A stretch of 64,000 bases of DNA from Granulicatella adiacens ATCC 49175 (GCF_025150565.1 NZ_CP102283.1:1-64000); one strand, 5' to 3'. Shown: positions 1-11,155, numbered from the stretch's first letter. A program made the numbers and translations. Notes: a model not told the origin generated them from the letters alone.

Positions 1-1371
1 ATGAATTCCATTCAAGATTTTTGGGATATATTATTAGAACAATTTGAAAAAACAAATTCCGAGTTTACATTCAACCATTGGATAAAACCCGCTGAACCTG
101 TTCGTATCGAGAAAAATATTCTTTATATTAAAGTCCCTTCTCAAACATTTGCCAGATATTGGCAAGATAATTTATTAAGAGACATTATTGAATTTGGGTA
201 CGACTATTTCAGACAATCATTTGAACCTAGATTTATTACACCAGAGTCTGATTTCGAACCAACGATTTCTTCTTTTCAATCAAACAACAGTAATATAGAA
301 GAAACACAAACGACTGGATTAAGTCATCCTTCTCCAACTGCGATTGAAGAGGATTCTCATTTAAATCCAAAATACACTTTTGATACATTCATTATCGGGA
401 AAGGGAACCAAATGGCTACGGCTGCCGCTCGGTATGTAGCGGAAAACCCTGGAACGGCTTATAACCCACTCTTTTTCTATGGGGGTGTAGGTCTTGGAAA
501 AACCCATTTAATGCAAGCGATTGGGAATGATTATAAGAAGAATCATCCAACAGCACGTGTTAAATATGTAACCAGTGAAGAGTTTATGAATGAAATGATT
601 GCTTCCATTGGATCAAAGACACCACAAGAATTCCGCAATCGTTATCGCAATGTGGATATTTTACTAGTCGATGATATTCAATTTTTAGCTGCAAAAGAAG
701 CAACACAAGAGGAATTCTTCCATACTTTTAATGCTTTATTCAATAACCAAAAACAAATCGTACTTACTAGTGACCGACAACCAACAGAAATTAAAGCTCT
801 TCAAGAAAGACTTGTTTCTCGTTTCGTTTCTGGTCTTCCTGTGGATATTACTCCACCAGACTTAGAAACTCGGATTGCGATTTTACAAAATAAAGCACAA
901 TCCCTTGGTTTTAATATTCCAATCGATGTACTGAGCTATGTGGCAGGACATATTCAATCAAACGTACGTGAGTTGGAAGGAGCTCTAATGCGTCTTCAAG
1001 CCTATTCCGTGATGGTTGGCGAAGATATTTCAACAGATTTAGCCGCAGAAGCTTTGAAAAATCTCCTACCAGGTGGTAAAGAGAAATTACTATCGATTCA
1101 TGATATTCAAAGTGCTGTTGCCAAATATTACAATATTACTGTTGAAGATATTAAAGGGAAAAAGAGAACGAAAACAATGGTTCAACCTCGTCAAATCGCC
1201 ATGTATCTTTCACGTGAATTAACAGGAAGTTCTTTACAAAAAATTGGATCTGACTTTGGTAGAGACCATTCAACCGTTCTTCATGCTTATGAAAAAATTA
1301 GCTTAGAAGTAAAAGAAAATACTGAAACGACTCAAGTCATTAATGAAATTAAAGGATTGCTTCATCAGTAG
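1..1371 (+). CDS. dnaA: Chromosomal replication initiator DnaA
   Basis: DnaA is the AAA+ initiator that binds TTATCCACA boxes and melts oriC. All four domains can be read: an N-terminal helicase-interaction domain (about residues 1-80), a variable linker, an AAA+ core with Walker A GGVGLGKT at 161-168 and Walker B LLVDDIQF near 221, and a C-terminal DNA-binding domain with the signature DFGRDHSTV. At 456 residues it is normal length. It is the first base of the window, so its promoter and the upstream half of oriC are not visible. dnaN follows after a 173-bp gap that contains DnaA boxes. Confidence 0.99.
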   Translation: MNSIQDFWDILLEQFEKTNSEFTFNHWIKPAEPVRIEKNILYIKVPSQTFARYWQDNLLRDIIEFGYDYFRQSFEPRFITPESDFEPTISSFQSNNSNIEETQTTGLSHPSPTAIEEDSHLNPKYTFDTFIIGKGNQMATAAARYVAENPGTAYNPLFFYGGVGLGKTHLMQAIGNDYKKNHPTARVKYVTSEEFMNEMIASIGSKTPQEFRNRYRNVDILLVDDIQFLAAKEATQEEFFHTFNALFNNQKQIVLTSDRQPTEIKALQERLVSRFVSGLPVDITPPDLETRIAILQNKAQSLGFNIPIDVLSYVAGHIQSNVRELEGALMRLQAYSVMVGEDISTDLAAEALKNLLPGGKEKLLSIHDIQSAVAKYYNITVEDIKGKKRTKTMVQPRQIAMYLSRELTGSSLQKIGSDFGRDHSTVLHAYEKISLEVKENTETTQVINEIKGLLHQ

Positions 1372-1373
1372 TC

Positions 1374-1493
1374 AGTGGATAACTCAAAAAATTCAAGCTG
1401 TTTATCCACAATAGTTATCCACAATCAAAAATGAAAGAACTGTAGGGATTCTTCACTTTTCCACAGAATACACAGCCCCTACTACTATTACTA
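1374..1493. other. oriC: oriC segment between dnaA and dnaN: DnaA boxes plus DnaA-trio-like repeat
   Basis: Two perfect TTATCCACA boxes lie at 1402-1410 and 1415-1423. One-mismatch boxes lie at 1374-1382 (reverse orientation, AGTGGATAA) and 1457-1465 (TTTTCCACA). A short GC-richer patch follows, then CTACTACTATTACTA at 1479-1493, which reads as CTA CTA CTA TTA CTA and then an AT-rich tract to about 1520. This is the layout of the basal unwinding system of Bacillus: boxes, GC-rich spacer, trio, AT-rich DNA. The role is inferred from this match. The order of box, spacer and trio is directly visible. Confidence 0.85.
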
Positions 1494-1544
1494 TTTTTTT
1501 AATAAATAAATTAAATATAAAAGGACATCCAAAAGGAGGAAGTT

Positions 1545-2702
1545 ATGAAATTTTCAGTAAACAGACAAGGATTTTTAAAAAATCTAGTCGATGTTCAACG
1601 TGCAATTCCATCAAAAACAACGATTCCAATTTTAACTGGGATTAAATTAGTTGCAAGTGAAGAAGGTTTAACATTAACAGGTAGTGATTCAGAAGTTTCT
1701 ATCGAAGTATTCTTACCTATCGAAGACGAAGAACTACAATTAACAGTCCAAGAACCAGGTAGCATCGTTCTTCCTGCTCGTTTCTTTGGAGAAATCGTTA
1801 AAAAATTACCTTTAAATCTCTTCTCTATCGAAACAAACGATCAATTACAAGCAACGATTACAGCAGGTAGTGCATCATTTACATTAAATGGTTTATCTGC
1901 AGTGGATTATCCACAATTACCTGAAATCGAAAAAAATCATGTAATTACCATTCCTGTACCATTATTTAGACAAGTGATTGTACAAACAGCGGTTGCCGTT
2001 TCAACAGCAGAATCTCGTCCAATCTTAACAGGGATTCATATGGTGATTAAAGACAACAAATTAAAAGCAGTCGCAACAGACTCTCACCGTTTAAGCCAAC
2101 GAATCATTCCACTACAAATGCCAGCTGGAAGTGATGCATTGACTTTCGAAATGACATTACCTGGTAAAACATTATTAGAATTATCTCGTATCATCGACGG
2201 ATTAGAAACAATCGATTTTGCGATTACAGATAATCAAATCTTGTTCCAAACAGAAACATTATCTTTCTACTCTCGTTTATTAGAAGGTATGTATCCTGAT
2301 ACAGACCGTTTAATTAACGACGGAGCGAACACTTCCATTACAGTCGTTGCAAGTGAACTTGTAGCAGCCGTAGAACGTGCTTCATTAATGTCACATACTG
2401 ATAAAAACAATATTGCAACACTAACTCTTTCTCCAGAACGTATTCTATTAACAGGGAAATCTCCTGAAGTGGGTACGGTTGAAGAAGAAATCGCTGTGGA
2501 AAACTTCGAAGGAGCTCCACTTGAAATTTCATTTAACCCTGACTACTTAAAAGAAGCGTTGAAATTATTCGGTTCTTCAGAAGCTGTGATTAACTTCTTA
2601 GAAGCAAACCGTCCATTTACATTGAAACTAAAAGAAGACCACTCTGGTATTCCACATAGCTTCATTCAATTAGTGACACCTGTTCGTACATTCAACGGGT
2701 AA
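1545..2702 (+). CDS. dnaN: DNA polymerase III beta subunit (sliding clamp)
   Basis: DnaN forms the ring-shaped clamp that tethers the replicative polymerase to DNA. The 385-residue product begins MKFSVNRQGFLKNL and ends in the usual LVTPVRT tail that forms part of the hydrophobic pocket for clamp-binding peptides. A strong AAAGGAGG ribosome site lies about 6 bases before the ATG. It sits directly after oriC as in most Firmicutes. Unlike the usual arrangement, yaaA and recF do not follow immediately: two terminators, an orphan gene and an insertion sequence intervene. Confidence 0.98.
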   Translation: MKFSVNRQGFLKNLVDVQRAIPSKTTIPILTGIKLVASEEGLTLTGSDSEVSIEVFLPIEDEELQLTVQEPGSIVLPARFFGEIVKKLPLNLFSIETNDQLQATITAGSASFTLNGLSAVDYPQLPEIEKNHVITIPVPLFRQVIVQTAVAVSTAESRPILTGIHMVIKDNKLKAVATDSHRLSQRIIPLQMPAGSDALTFEMTLPGKTLLELSRIIDGLETIDFAITDNQILFQTETLSFYSRLLEGMYPDTDRLINDGANTSITVVASELVAAVERASLMSHTDKNNIATLTLSPERILLTGKSPEVGTVEEEIAVENFEGAPLEISFNPDYLKEALKLFGSSEAVINFLEANRPFTLKLKEDHSGIPHSFIQLVTPVRTFNG

Positions 2703-2721
2703 TCGTAAGTTATCAAACTTT

Positions 2722-2758
2722 CACTCGAGCTTTCGTTTTGAAGGCTCGAGTTTTTTTA
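2722..2758 (+). terminator. Intrinsic terminator after dnaN
   Basis: ACTCGAGC (2723-2730) pairs with GCTCGAGT (2744-2751), followed by a T tract. It would end the dnaA-dnaN transcript. Confidence 0.85.
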
Positions 2759-2765
2759 TGTATAG

Positions 2766-2805
2766 AAAAAGGAATTAAGCAGTGAATGCTGCCTAATTCC
2801 TTTTT
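2766..2805. terminator. Bidirectional terminator between dnaN and the convergent orphan gene
   Basis: GGAATTAAGCAG pairs with the GC-TGCCTAATTCC side, flanked by AAAAA on the left and TTTTT on the right, so it has a U tract on either strand. It lies 6 bases past the stop of the minus-strand gene at 2811. Confidence 0.8.
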
Positions 2806-2810
2806 GATTC

Positions 2811-3134
2811 TTAGTTTTTATAATCATCCCACAATGGAGAAGAATACATATAACTTCCGCGTTTAGCTACCTCTCTACGACCTTCTCGAACAATAAAGTC
2901 TAAAATATTGAAAAACTTCTCTTTTGCATCAATGAAATTTGTAAATTCAAATGTCTTTCCTAAAACATAAGATCTATCATCTCTACTATTCACCATGAAT
3001 AAATGATTTTTATAGAAAAGATGTACTGCAAATAGCGTGGTATTAGATTCATCAAATAATACATAAACCAATGAATCGTAATTTCTATGTTTAATTTCTT
3101 CCTCTAATTCTCTTTTTAATGGCTCAATATTCAT
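2811..3134 (-). CDS. Hypothetical protein, 107 residues
   Basis: I do not recognise this family. The product is a compact, soluble-looking mixed alpha/beta protein. It starts with a charged helix (residues about 5-18, EELEEE/KHRN-like) followed by short beta-like stretches such as SLVYVLFD and HLFMVNS. It has no signal peptide or membrane segment. It is transcribed against dnaN and shares the bidirectional terminator. It lies next to the insertion sequence, which begins about 70 bases upstream of its start, so it may have arrived with foreign DNA or may have lost part of its promoter to the IS. Its codon use does not clearly differ from its neighbours. Confidence 0.6.
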   Translation of the reverse strand: MNIEPLKRELEEEIKHRNYDSLVYVLFDESNTTLFAVHLFYKNHLFMVNSRDDRSYVLGKTFEFTNFIDAKEKFFNILDFIVREGRREVAKRGSYMYSSPLWDDYKN

Positions 3135-3203
3135 ATCAGAATCCTCGAAATGCTTTATTTGTCAATAGTATAGCATATATTTCAACCCTCATCTGCTAAA
3201 TTT

Positions 3204-3248
3204 CCCGAAATTCACTTATAAGTGAAGTGCACCCTGTCAAGTAGACAG
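3204..3248. repeat. Left terminal inverted repeat of the IS
   Basis: This contains the perfect 14-bp outer arm CCCGAAATTCACTT and the inner arm from 3228 (TGCACCCTGTCAAGTAGAC). A small palindrome CACTTATAAGTG sits between the two arms and has no counterpart on the right side. Confidence 0.75.
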
Positions 3249-3267
3249 GAAAATAATTAAATTGTAT

Positions 3268-3294
3268 GACGAGTTCTAATGAACTCGTCTTTTT
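3268..3294 (+). terminator. Terminator at the IS edge, facing inward transcription
   Basis: GACGAGTTC (3268-3276) pairs with GAACTCGTC (3281-3289) and TTTTT follows on the plus strand only. It would stop transcription entering from the dnaN side. This is a common IS protection device against impinging transcription. Confidence 0.7.
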
Positions 3295-3296
3295 AT

Positions 3297-3992
3297 TTAT
3301 GCAGGAATTTTTAACCCCATTGATAAAGTAATTCTTTTCTCATTATAGAAGTGGATATACTCCTCAACCTTCTTGAAGAGAGACTCATAGGTTTTGAAAT
3401 GATATAAACGATATACTTCTTCCTTTAATGTTCCCCAGAATGATTCAATTGGTCCGTTATCTATACATCGGCCAGGACGTGACATACTATGTGTTATTTG
3501 TCCTTTTTCTATAAAGTGCTTAAAGAAATGAGAAGTATATTGAAATCCTCGATCACTATGAATCATTGTTTTTGTTGGAATTATCTTTCTCTTTATTTGA
3601 TCAAAAGTATCTTTAACGATTTGATTATTGTTTTGTTTAGATATTTGATATGCAACTATTTTCTTTGTGCCATAATCTAAAACTGCACTTAAATAAGCTT
3701 TTTCTCCCTTTCCATATTTCAATTCAGTGATATCCGTTAATAGTAGAGCCATTGGCTCGTAATCTTTCTGAAATTCTCGATTTAAAATATTAGCTGCGGT
3801 GTATTCTTCAGAGTTAGATTTATAACGATAACGTTTTTTTCGTATAATTGCCTTTAATCCCATTAATTTCATAAGGCGCTGAATACATTTATGATTCACC
3901 TTCGCATTTCTATAATAGTTTAAATAGATTGTGATACGACGATATCCATATATACCTTGAACGGATTCATATACTTCGTGTATTAATGACAT
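3297..3992 (-). CDS. IS3-family transposase OrfB (DDE integrase domain)
   Basis: OrfB carries the catalytic rve-type domain. The DDE triad is visible: D in LLTDITELKYG, D in IHSDRGFQY and E in GPIESFWGTL, about 36 residues apart for the last two as expected. The in-frame ATG at 3992 yields 231 residues. The same frame stays open upstream to the A6 run near 4120 (reading through HITQLCKALNVSRAGYYKW), which is typical OrfB N-terminal sequence. The true product is therefore most likely an OrfAB fusion made by -1 frameshifting and not a protein from this ATG. The ORF looks intact. Confidence 0.88.
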   Translation of the reverse strand: MSLIHEVYESVQGIYGYRRITIYLNYYRNAKVNHKCIQRLMKLMGLKAIIRKKRYRYKSNSEEYTAANILNREFQKDYEPMALLLTDITELKYGKGEKAYLSAVLDYGTKKIVAYQISKQNNNQIVKDTFDQIKRKIIPTKTMIHSDRGFQYTSHFFKHFIEKGQITHSMSRPGRCIDNGPIESFWGTLKEEVYRLYHFKTYESLFKKVEEYIHFYNEKRITLSMGLKIPA

Positions 3993-4108
3993 TAAACGAC
4001 GTAGTCGTTTTTCAGATTCCGAAGGGACTCGATTTAACCATTTATAATAGCCGGCTCTACTAACGTTTAAGGCTTTACATAATTGAGTAATATGAAATCC
4101 TCTTTTAC

Positions 4109-4834
4109 TTAATTTTTTAATCGTTTGATATTCCGCTTCAAATTTCGTCTGGCAAACATCAACTCGCTTTCCACTTCTTGTAATTTTTTTAGTGCGGCAT
4201 TTTCTGTTTCTAAATATTCGTTTCGTGCCTTTAATATAGCCATTTCTGCACGAATACGCTCGGTTTCTGTCTGTATATTATCTGGTTTTCGTTTTCCTCG
4301 ACTATCTACTAATCCATCAGGACCATATTTTTGATATTTTTTAACCCATTGATACACTGAGTTGTAAGAGACATTAAATTTTTGTGCGGTTTGTTTATAG
4401 TCTAATTGATTTTGAATACAGTCTTTGACGATAAATATTCTTTCTTCATGCGATGTTTTTCTAAATTTCATAGTATATACCTCTGGCTTAGGATAGTAGG
4501 CCTTCTCGGCCTCACCATTAGTATACTTAATAATCCAATTTCGTACAGTTTTAGCACAAGGGATTTTGTATTTTCTTGCGATTGCAGTAAAGTAAGTTTT
4601 CGATTCTAAAAACTCTTTGACCACCTTTTCTTTAAATTCATTTGTATAAGTGTTAAACCCATCTCGATCTTCTAATACAGAAGGTCCGTGTGCTTTATAA
4701 TTCAGAAAATACATATTAAAGCTTCCGGGCGATATCTTTAAACCATATTCACTACGCAGCTCATGAAAAGATACACCATCTAAATACAATTCTATGAATT
4801 GTTCTAATTCTTTTGCAGTATGTTTTTTGACCAA
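4109..4834 (-). CDS. IS3-family transposase OrfA (helix-turn-helix)
   Basis: OrfA is the DNA-binding partner that recognises the IS ends. The 241-residue product has several helix-turn-helix blocks typical of the IS150 group (AKELEQFIELYLDGVSFHEL, KYKIPCAKTVRNWIIKY, KFNVSYNSVYQWVKKYQ). A C-terminal leucine-zipper-like coiled coil follows (ERIRAEMAILKARNEYLETE). It ends RLKN-stop inside a TTAAAAAATTAA stretch, where a -1 slip moves ribosomes into orfB. It is longer than the roughly 170 residues common in IS150 relatives because of an extra N-terminal HTH. Confidence 0.88.
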   Translation of the reverse strand: MVKKHTAKELEQFIELYLDGVSFHELRSEYGLKISPGSFNMYFLNYKAHGPSVLEDRDGFNTYTNEFKEKVVKEFLESKTYFTAIARKYKIPCAKTVRNWIIKYTNGEAEKAYYPKPEVYTMKFRKTSHEERIFIVKDCIQNQLDYKQTAQKFNVSYNSVYQWVKKYQKYGPDGLVDSRGKRKPDNIQTETERIRAEMAILKARNEYLETENAALKKLQEVESELMFARRNLKRNIKRLKN

Positions 4835-4872
4835 CTTAAAAATGCCCCCTCTAAAGTAGTTTACTTTTTTAA

Positions 4873-4912
4873 GTGTCTACTTTAGAGGGAGCATATCAAA
4901 GTGAATTTCGGG
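4873..4912. repeat. Right terminal inverted repeat of the IS
   Basis: This contains the inner arm ending GAGGGAGCA at 4893 and the perfect outer arm AAGTGAATTTCGGG at 4899-4912, complementary to the left end. Confidence 0.75.
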
Positions 4913-5052
4913 CAGCACGATTTTGGGGTGATTTTAGCTCCCAAAATCCAAATTTTTGAAAAAATCCTAGTAAATTTTGTTTTTTGTTTTTTTAGGCTTT
5001 TTTGATGTTTTTGCCTCAAAATTGAAATAACCCCCTAAAATTTGCAATTTCT

Positions 5053-5081
5053 TTGCGAAAAGCTTGTAAAAAATGTATAAT
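5053..5081 (+). promoter_or_regulatory. Promoter of yaaA-recF-gyrB-gyrA
   Basis: TTGCGA (5053-5058), a 17-bp spacer and TATAAT (5076-5081). With the IS and several terminators upstream, this is the likely source of transcription for yaaA through gyrA. The stretch 4913-5052 is AT-rich and contains only a weak ATTTTGGG/CCCAAAAT hairpin near 4920-4948. Confidence 0.75.
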
Positions 5082-5168
5082 AATGTAGAGTTATTCTACT
5101 TAAAAATATGTGAGCATGCATGAGTTTAATGGAGTTCTCACCAATATCCATTAGAAAAGAGGAAGTTC

Positions 5169-5423
5169 ATGACAACTATCGTATCGATCTCTGATGAGTA
5201 CATTACATTAGGGCAATTTTTAAAACATATTGACGTCATTACAACGGGCGGACAAGCAAAATGGTACCTGCAAGAATATACAGTTTTTGTAGATGGAGAG
5301 TTAGAAAATCGACGTGGTAGAAAATTATATCCGAATACACGTGTCGAAATACCTGATGAGGGTATTTTTATTGTGAAAGAAATGAAATCGGATGAAAATG
5401 ATTTGAACACACATGACGCATGA
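5169..5423 (+). CDS. yaaA: S4-domain RNA-binding protein YaaA
   Basis: This 84-residue S4-like protein is conserved between dnaN and recF in Firmicutes. The S4 fold is visible from ITLGQFLKHIDVI through GELENRRGRKLYP. A ribosomal or RNA-related role is suggested for the family, but the exact function is not settled. GAGGAAG precedes the ATG. Its stop overlaps the recF start by 4 bases (ATGA), which indicates translational coupling. Confidence 0.93.
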   Translation: MTTIVSISDEYITLGQFLKHIDVITTGGQAKWYLQEYTVFVDGELENRRGRKLYPNTRVEIPDEGIFIVKEMKSDENDLNTHDA

Positions 5424-6547
5424 AGCTGACTAATTTACAATTACAAAACTTTCGTAATTATGAATCTGTCCAATTAGAGTTTACAGACGGTGTGCATGTT
5501 TTTATTGGTGAAAATGCACAGGGTAAAACCAACCTAATGGAGTCGATTTATGCCTTGGCGATGACAAAGAGCCACCGCACTACAAACGACAAAGAACTGA
5601 TTGGATGGAAAAAAGACTTTGCGACGATTAAAGGGACTATTGAAAAAACAGCGACAAAGACGAATTTAGAATTGCAATTTTCTAAAAAAGGAAAAATTGC
5701 AAAGGTGAATTATTTGGAGCAAAAACGACTGAGTTCCTACCTTGGAAACTTAAATGTTATTTTATTTGCCCCTGAGAACCTCACGCTTGTCAAAGGGTCT
5801 CCGCAAAACAGACGTAAATTTGTGGATATGGAACTTGGACAAATGAGTTCCCTCTACCTTTATGATTTAGTGGAATATAATCGCGTCTTAAAACAACGCA
5901 ATACGTATTTGAAGCAGCTAGCGATTAAGAAAAAGCAGCCTGACGAATACTTAGAGGTTTTAAGCGAGATGTTAAGCGAGTTAGCTAGTAAAATCGTCTT
6001 TCATCGTCTCGATTTTATGAAGCAATTGGAGGCTTTAGCCATTCCGATTCATGACCAGTTATCGCTTGGTCGTGAGAAATTCTCGGTTTCGTATCAAGCA
6101 ACGATTCCCCTGGAGGATGGTTTAACAGCTTCGCAAATGAAAGAAATTTATATGAATCAATTCAAGAAGAATCAAACTCGTGAGGCGGATCAAGCCACAA
6201 CGCTGATTGGACCGCACCGTGACGATTTGATTTTTTATTTAAATGAGGTTCCAGTTCAAACGTATGGTTCGCAAGGACAGCAACGTTCGACCGTTCTGAG
6301 TTTGAAGCTTGCGGAAATCGAATTGATGAAATTATCGACAGGCGAGTACCCTCTTCTACTATTAGATGACGTACTTTCCGAGCTCGATGATGACAGACAA
6401 ACTCATCTGATTAAGGCGATTGAAAATAAGGTGCAAACTTTTATTACCACAACGAGCCTGGATGGGATTAAGCAACAATTTATTAATGAACCAGTCGTAA
6501 TACCGATTGAAAAAGGAACTATTTTAAAAACGGAGAGTGAGAATTAG
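5420..6547 (+). CDS. recF: DNA replication and repair protein RecF
   Basis: RecF is an SMC-like ATPase that, with RecO and RecR, loads RecA at gaps. The 375-residue protein has the RecF start LQNFRNYESVQLEF, Walker A GENAQGKTN around residues 32-40, an LxGPHRDD block (TLIGPHRDDLIF) and Walker B LLLLDDVLSELD. Its length matches the family (about 370). It is translationally coupled to yaaA upstream and ends 3 bases before gyrB. Confidence 0.98.
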   Translation: MKLTNLQLQNFRNYESVQLEFTDGVHVFIGENAQGKTNLMESIYALAMTKSHRTTNDKELIGWKKDFATIKGTIEKTATKTNLELQFSKKGKIAKVNYLEQKRLSSYLGNLNVILFAPENLTLVKGSPQNRRKFVDMELGQMSSLYLYDLVEYNRVLKQRNTYLKQLAIKKKQPDEYLEVLSEMLSELASKIVFHRLDFMKQLEALAIPIHDQLSLGREKFSVSYQATIPLEDGLTASQMKEIYMNQFKKNQTREADQATTLIGPHRDDLIFYLNEVPVQTYGSQGQQRSTVLSLKLAEIELMKLSTGEYPLLLLDDVLSELDDDRQTHLIKAIENKVQTFITTTSLDGIKQQFINEPVVIPIEKGTILKTESEN

Positions 6548-8488
<1,941 letters not shown>

Positions 8489-8533
8489 TTTAGTAAACGA
8501 ATTTGAAGAGAAGAATAGAAAAGGAGACGAATT

Positions 8534-11119
8534 ATGTCTGAAGAAGTGAAACACTTTGAAGAAACTTTTGAATCAACTGATTTAGTACAAACGATGCGTA
8601 AATCATTTCTAGAGTATTCGATGAGTGTTATTGTATCGCGTGCCCTACCAGATGTGCGCGATGGATTAAAACCAGTGCACCGTCGTATTCTATATGGAAT
8701 GAGTGAACTTGGAGTAACGCCGGACAAACCGCATAAAAAATCTGCGCGTATTGTCGGGGACGTAATGGGTAAATATCACCCACACGGTGACTCTGCAATT
8801 TACGATGCCATGGTTCGTATGGCACAAGATTTCTCATACCGTTACCCATTAATTGATGGTCACGGTAACTTTGGTTCTGTCGATGGAGACGGAGCCGCTG
8901 CGATGCGTTATACAGAGGCTCGTATGAGTAAAATTGCTCTTGAAATGCTTCGCGATATTAACAAAGATACGATTAATTTCCGTGATAACTACGATTCAAC
9001 AGAACGTGAACCAGAAGTATTACCAGCACGTATTCCAAACTTATTAGTAAATGGTGCAACAGGGATTGCGGTTGGGATGGCAACAAATATTCCACCACAT
9101 AACTTGGCGGAAGTCATCTCAGCTCTTCACTTATTAATGAAGAACCCTGATGTCACAACTACTGAATTAATGGAAGCTCTCCCTGGACCTGACTTCCCAA
9201 CTGGAGGAATTGTCTTAGGAAAATCTGGAATTCGTCGTGCATACGAAACAGGACGCGGATCGATTACGGTTCGTGGACGCGTACAAATCGAAGAATTGAA
9301 AAACGGAAAAGAACGCATCATCATCACTGAATTACCATATATGGTAAATAAAGCGCGTTTAGTAGAACGTATCGCACAATTACACCACGAGAAGAAAATC
9401 GAAGGAATTACTTACTTAAACGATGAATCTGACCGTGTCGGAATGCGTGTCGTAATTGAAGTGCGTCGTGATGTTTCCGCATCCGTTGTATTAAATAATT
9501 TATACAAATTAACACCATTACAATCCAACTTCGGATTCAATATGCTTGCGATTGTGAATCAAGAGCCAAAAGTATTGAGCTTAAAAGAAATTTTACGCCA
9601 CTACTTAGATCACCAAGAAGAAGTCGTTCGTCGTCGTAGCTTATTCGATAAGAAAAAAGCGGAAGACCGCGCTCATATTTTAGAAGGATTACAAATCGCC
9701 TTAGACCATATCGATGCAATTGTGGCCATCTTAAGAAGTTCAGCAAGTGGAGATATCGCCAAAGACCGCTTCATGAATGAATACGGCTTAAGCGATAAAC
9801 AAGCACAAGCGATTCTCGATATGCGTATGGTTCGTTTAACAGGATTAGAACGCGAGAAAATTGATGCAGAATACAACGAATTGCAAGCAACCATCCAATA
9901 CTTAGAAAAAGTATTAGCAAGCGAAGAACTTCGTTACGAAATCATCGAACAAGAATTACTTGAAATCCAACAACGTTTCGACAATCCTCGTCGTACAGAA
10001 TTATTAGTCGGAGAAGCATTAAGCCTTGAAGATGAAGATTTAATCGAACAAGAAGATGTCGTGATTACATTAACGAAGAATGGATATATCAAACGTCTTG
10101 CCAACACTGAATTCAAGGCACAACGCCGTGGAGGACGTGGGGTTCAAGGAATGAGCGTTCATGATGATGACTACGTGGAAAATATGATTTCATGTTCAAC
10201 ACATGATTCACTCCTCTTCTTTACGAATACAGGGAAAGTTTACCAAGCAAAAGGGTATGAAATTCCTGAATATAGCCGTACAGCAAAAGGATTACCGGTT
10301 ATCAACTTATTAAACATTGATTCAGCTGAGAAAATTCAAGCGATTATCAGTGTTCCTGAATCTGACGAAACAGAACGTTACTTGTTCTTCACAACATTAC
10401 GTGGAACAGTGAAACGTGTCCGTCTATCAGAATTCAAGAATATTCGTACAAATGGTCTACGTGCCATCCAATTACGCGAAGATGATGAATTGATTCGTGT
10501 AGTAGTCACAAGCGGAAATGATGGCATCATCCTTGGAACGTATCACGGTAACGCTGTAAGCTTCCATGAAGATAAAGTTCGTGCGATGGGTCGTACCGCT
10601 TCAGGTGTTCGTGGGGTTTCTCTACGTGACGGCGACTATGTCATCGGAATGGATATTTTAACTCCTGATAATGAAGTATTAGTCGTGAGTGAAAAAGGAT
10701 ACGGAAAACGTACAGCTGCTAGCGAATACGCATTGAAAGGCCGTGGCGGTAAAGGGGTTCGTACACTTCGTATTACCGAGAAAAATGGGCCACTAGTCTG
10801 CCTACGTACGGTAACTGGAGACGAAGACTTACTCATTATGACCAATAAAGGGGTTATCATCAGATTCCATGCTGAAGATGTGTCTCAAACAGGCCGTGGC
10901 GCTCTTGGAGTTCGTATGATGCGTCTTGATCAAGATGCAATTGTAAGTTCATTAGCGATTGTAGACCGCGAAGAAGAAACAGAAGAAGGATCTGAAGCCA
11001 CTGACTCATCGACTGAATCAGTAGCAACAGAAAATCCAACTGCATCCCTTTCAGATGAAGCCATCAAAGGCAATATGAAAGACTTTGCGCAACAATTAGT
11101 TGACGAAGAAAATGAATAA
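8534..11119 (+). CDS. gyrA: DNA gyrase subunit A
   Basis: GyrA is the DNA-cleaving subunit of gyrase. The catalytic tyrosine is Y126 in [11 protein letters not shown]. The quinolone-determining region HGDSAIYD has the susceptible-type Ser (S87) and Asp (D91), equivalent to E. coli S83/D87. The C-terminal beta-pinwheel has the GyrA box [10 protein letters not shown]. The 861-residue length is a little long because of an acidic, Ser/Thr-rich tail (residues about 815-861). A strong GAAAAGGAGACG ribosome site precedes the ATG, and a terminator follows. Confidence 0.99.
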   Translation: MSEEVKHFEETFESTDLVQTMRKSFLEYSMSVIVSRALPDVRDGLKPVHRRILYGMSELGVTPDKPHKKSARIVGDVMGKYHPHGDSAIYDAMVRMAQDFSYRYPLIDGHGNFGSVDGDGAAAMRYTEARMSKIALEMLRDINKDTINFRDNYDSTEREPEVLPARIPNLLVNGATGIAVGMATNIPPHNLAEVISALHLLMKNPDVTTTELMEALPGPDFPTGGIVLGKSGIRRAYETGRGSITVRGRVQIEELKNGKERIIITELPYMVNKARLVERIAQLHHEKKIEGITYLNDESDRVGMRVVIEVRRDVSASVVLNNLYKLTPLQSNFGFNMLAIVNQEPKVLSLKEILRHYLDHQEEVVRRRSLFDKKKAEDRAHILEGLQIALDHIDAIVAILRSSASGDIAKDRFMNEYGLSDKQAQAILDMRMVRLTGLEREKIDAEYNELQATIQYLEKVLASEELRYEIIEQELLEIQQRFDNPRRTELLVGEALSLEDEDLIEQEDVVITLTKNGYIKRLANTEFKAQRRGGRGVQGMSVHDDDYVENMISCSTHDSLLFFTNTGKVYQAKGYEIPEYSRTAKGLPVINLLNIDSAEKIQAIISVPESDETERYLFFTTLRGTVKRVRLSEFKNIRTNGLRAIQLREDDELIRVVVTSGNDGIILGTYHGNAVSFHEDKVRAMGRTASGVRGVSLRDGDYVIGMDILTPDNEVLVVSEKGYGKRTAASEYALKGRGGKGVRTLRITEKNGPLVCLRTVTGDEDLLIMTNKGVIIRFHAEDVSQTGRGALGVRMMRLDQDAIVSSLAIVDREEETEEGSEATDSSTESVATENPTASLSDEAIKGNMKDFAQQLVDEENE

Positions 11120-11130
11120 TCAGTAAGCAA

Positions 11131-11155
11131 AAAGCCATCAATTGATGGCTTTTTG
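11131..11155 (+). terminator. Intrinsic terminator after gyrA
   Basis: AGCCATCAATTGATGGCT is a perfect stem followed by TTTTT, ending the yaaA-gyrA unit. Confidence 0.9.

Larger units (their letters stand above)
3204..4912 (-). mobile_element. IS3-family (IS150-like) insertion sequence
   Basis: Two transposase frames (orfA 4109-4834, orfB 3297-3992) are flanked by inverted repeats. An outer 14-bp repeat is perfect: CCCGAAATTCACTT at 3204-3217 against AAGTGAATTTCGGG at 4899-4912. A second inner repeat, starting TGCACCCTGTCAAG at 3228 and TGCTCCCTCTAAAG on the other strand from 4893, matches about 17 of 21 positions. Which pair marks the true tips is uncertain. I could not see a convincing 3-5 bp target duplication. 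The element interrupts the normally contiguous dnaN-yaaA-recF cluster. Confidence 0.85.

Noticed and set aside
3200-3230. Target-site duplication of the IS
   Set aside because: Bases next to either candidate tip (3203/4913 or 3227/4894) do not match between left and right.
3489-3680. Plus-strand ORF inside the IS orfB
   Set aside because: It is the reverse shadow of the transposase, with no ribosome site and low-complexity composition.
5138-5410. Minus-strand ORF over yaaA
   Set aside because: Antisense shadow of a conserved gene, with no promoter or ribosome site.
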